Notes under the pieces: model-generated
Databases searched by the model: none
What the model was told of the DNA's origin: nothing
Seen by the model: only the letters and a program-made list of their open reading frames with translations
Assembly (NCBI GenBank): GCA_963756545.1
Contig: CAVWNY010000001.1
Location: 744,001 to 808,000 of the forward strand
Direction of reading: 5' to 3'
DNA from: DATFDN01 sp963756545
Lineage (GTDB): Bacteria; Pseudomonadota; Alphaproteobacteria; Acetobacterales; Acetobacteraceae
Length of the DNA: 64,000 nt
In this document: positions 62,681-64,000 of the stretch, one piece after another
How the letters are laid out: each line of letters opens with the position of its first letter
Position numbering within the stretch: position 1 is the first letter of the stretch
Translations under genes and position numbers: made by a program

Positions 62681-64000
62681 CCGGAGTTTACCCGGCGGCA
62701 CGATCGAGGGCCTTGCGCTGCGCGAACTGCCGACAAACCTGATGGCCGAGCTGGGCGTCCTCGGCGGCATCGCCATGGATCTGAAGAAGCTGGGAGACGT
62801 CGCGGACTTCCTGCGTCCGGAGCACTTTGCCGACCCGATGCACGGGCAAATCTACGCGGAGCAGACGCGCCGCATCTTGGCTGGGGGTACTGGCGATCCG
62901 GTATCGCTGCAGACGTGGTTCGCGGCGGATCCCGAGGCGCCCAAGGTCGGCGGTCACGCCTATCTCGTGAGGCTGCTGCACGAGGGTTGCATCTCGCCGG
63001 TCCTCACCCGCGACTATGCGCGGGTTATCTACGAGCTCGCACAGCGGCGCCAGGTCATCACCGCTGCGGCTGCCCTGCTAGACCGGGCGTTCGACCCGAA
63101 GAGCGACATCAAGGCCGTCGTGACCGACGGGGTCGGCGCGATCGAGAAGGCGATCAGCGAGCCCGAAAAGGCCAAAGAGCCGGTCGGGTTCGATGATGCG
63201 ATGCACGAGGCGATTATTGCCGCGCACGTCGCCCGGCTGGGCGGGAGCACCGCGCTCAGCACCGGGATGCCCTCGGTTGACAGGCTGATCGGCGGCCTCG
63301 AGCCCGGCACGCTGACAGTTCTCGGCGGGCGGCCTGGCATGGGGAAGTCCGGCCTAGGCTGGCAATGGGCGGTCCACATCGCACGCGAATTTCGGCGTCT
63401 GCTGGCCGAGACCAAGGAGAGTCGGAACGTCGCCGGCGTCAGTCTGGAGATGCCCGCGCGCTCGCTTGCACGTCGTGCGCTTGCCGCTGCCTCGCAGGTG
63501 AGCGTCGAGAAGATCAAGCGCGGCGATCTGACTGACAGCGACGAGTACGCGTTGACACGTGCCCGGAAGGGGTTGACCGGGCTGCCGCTCTGGATCTGCG
63601 ACACGACGGGCATGACCGCCGCGGTCATCCGGCTGAAGCTCCGTTCGCTTCGGCGCAAGCGCGGTCCGCTCGGTCTGATCGTCGTTGACCACCTGCACCT
63701 CGTCCGCGGCGATGAAAAAAATTCGCGGCAGGGTGGGACATGGATCGTGGGCCAGATCGCTCTCGAGCTGTTGGCGCTCGCCAAGGAATTCGAGACACCG
63801 GTGCTCGCGCTGGCCCAGCTCTCGCGCGCGCTCGAAGCGCGCGAGGATCGGCGCCCGATGCTCGGCGATCTCCGCTACTCCGGCGACATCGAGCAGAACG
63901 CGGACAATGTGCTGTTCATCCACCGCGAGGAATATTACGTCGCAAAATCACCTCCCGCACGAGGGCCCGCCGAGCGCGACGAGCAATACGCAAACCGTGT
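62670..64000 (+). CDS. DnaB-family replicative helicase, partial at the window edge
   Basis: At least 443 codons, running off the right edge. N-terminal DnaB domain: MAELGVLGGIAMDLKKLGDVADFL and RPEHFADPMHGQIY. RecA-like helicase domain: STGMPSVDRLIGGLEPGTL, Walker A GGRPGMGKSGLGW, VSLEMPARSLARR (motif 1a), Walker B IVVDHLHLVRG in place of the usual IDYLQLM, and LAQLSRALEAREDRRPMLGDL with YSGDIEQNADNVLFIHREEYY. The acidic and glutamine residues needed for catalysis are kept. It is probably the replicative helicase of the element, not the chromosomal dnaB, because it sits among phage-type genes and its motifs deviate. Confidence 0.9.
   Translation, partial: MGYDRSLPGGTIEGLALRELPTNLMAELGVLGGIAMDLKKLGDVADFLRPEHFADPMHGQIYAEQTRRILAGGTGDPVSLQTWFAADPEAPKVGGHAYLVRLLHEGCISPVLTRDYARVIYELAQRRQVITAAAALLDRAFDPKSDIKAVVTDGVGAIEKAISEPEKAKEPVGFDDAMHEAIIAAHVARLGGSTALSTGMPSVDRLIGGLEPGTLTVLGGRPGMGKSGLGWQWAVHIAREFRRLLAETKESRNVAGVSLEMPARSLARRALAAASQVSVEKIKRGDLTDSDEYALTRARKGLTGLPLWICDTTGMTAAVIRLKLRSLRRKRGPLGLIVVDHLHLVRGDEKNSRQGGTWIVGQIALELLALAKEFETPVLALAQLSRALEAREDRRPMLGDLRYSGDIEQNADNVLFIHREEYYVAKSPPARGPAERDEQYANR

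Overview
The window reads as the chromosome of a high-GC alphaproteobacterium, most likely from the Rhodospirillales/Acetobacteraceae. This is an inference from the gene order PPDK-regulator / hemE-hemH / hemJ / rho, the argG, secD-secF, lpxB and aat sequences, and the codon use; there is no rRNA or other strong taxonomic marker. The first kilobases match the neighbourhood in which Caulobacter and Rickettsia carry their replication origin (next to hemE). The gene-poor stretch 1499-1789 is therefore a candidate oriC.

Layout. 0.1-6.9 kb: PPDK regulatory protein (minus), an NTF2-like protein, the candidate origin, then hemE, hemH, a HAD phosphatase, hemJ and rho (plus), followed by a REP-like hairpin. 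6.9-9.7 kb: a scar in which a DUF2332-type gene is split by an IS5-family remnant that is itself split by a complete IS630-family element, followed by a vapBC pair with a frameshifted antitoxin. 9.8-22.3 kb: argG, MFS and PRC-barrel genes, a DUF4130-UdgX fusion, aat, a deacylase with a frameshifted argE, two glycosyltransferases, a D-tartrate dehydratase and a second Phd/PIN toxin-antitoxin pair. 22.6-28.2 kb: secF, secD, a Gfo/Idh oxidoreductase facing lpxB, and hisI. 28.2-35.9 kb: catabolic genes (cupin, CaiB, MaoC, a decayed enolase, an IS630 relic, a ThDP enzyme, and an HcnABC/opine-oxidase-like three-subunit dehydrogenase).

36.3-49.8 kb is a surface-polysaccharide island, nearly all on the plus strand. 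It holds glycosyltransferases, methyltransferases and an epimerase. Two very large fused enzymes stand out: a triple-methyltransferase-type protein of about 1006 residues and a 1497-residue methyltransferase / coiled coil / GT2 / GT4 / RgpF protein. 49.8-58.1 kb is a minus-strand operon, hyuA-hyuB-livK-livH-livM-livG-livF, which links a hydantoinase/oxoprolinase to a branched-chain-amino-acid-type ABC importer. 58.1 kb to the right edge is mobile DNA: an IS110 remnant, a tyrosine integrase whose C-terminal end lies inverted beside it, a second intact integrase, small phage-type genes including an AlpA/excisionase-like regulator, and a DnaB-type helicase cut by the window edge.

Five otherwise well-conserved genes (vapB, argE, the hcnB-like gene, the triple methyltransferase, livK) are each broken by exactly one extra base. 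The uniform direction of these lesions points to sequencing or assembly insertions as much as to real pseudogenes. They are annotated as frameshifted, with both reading frames described.
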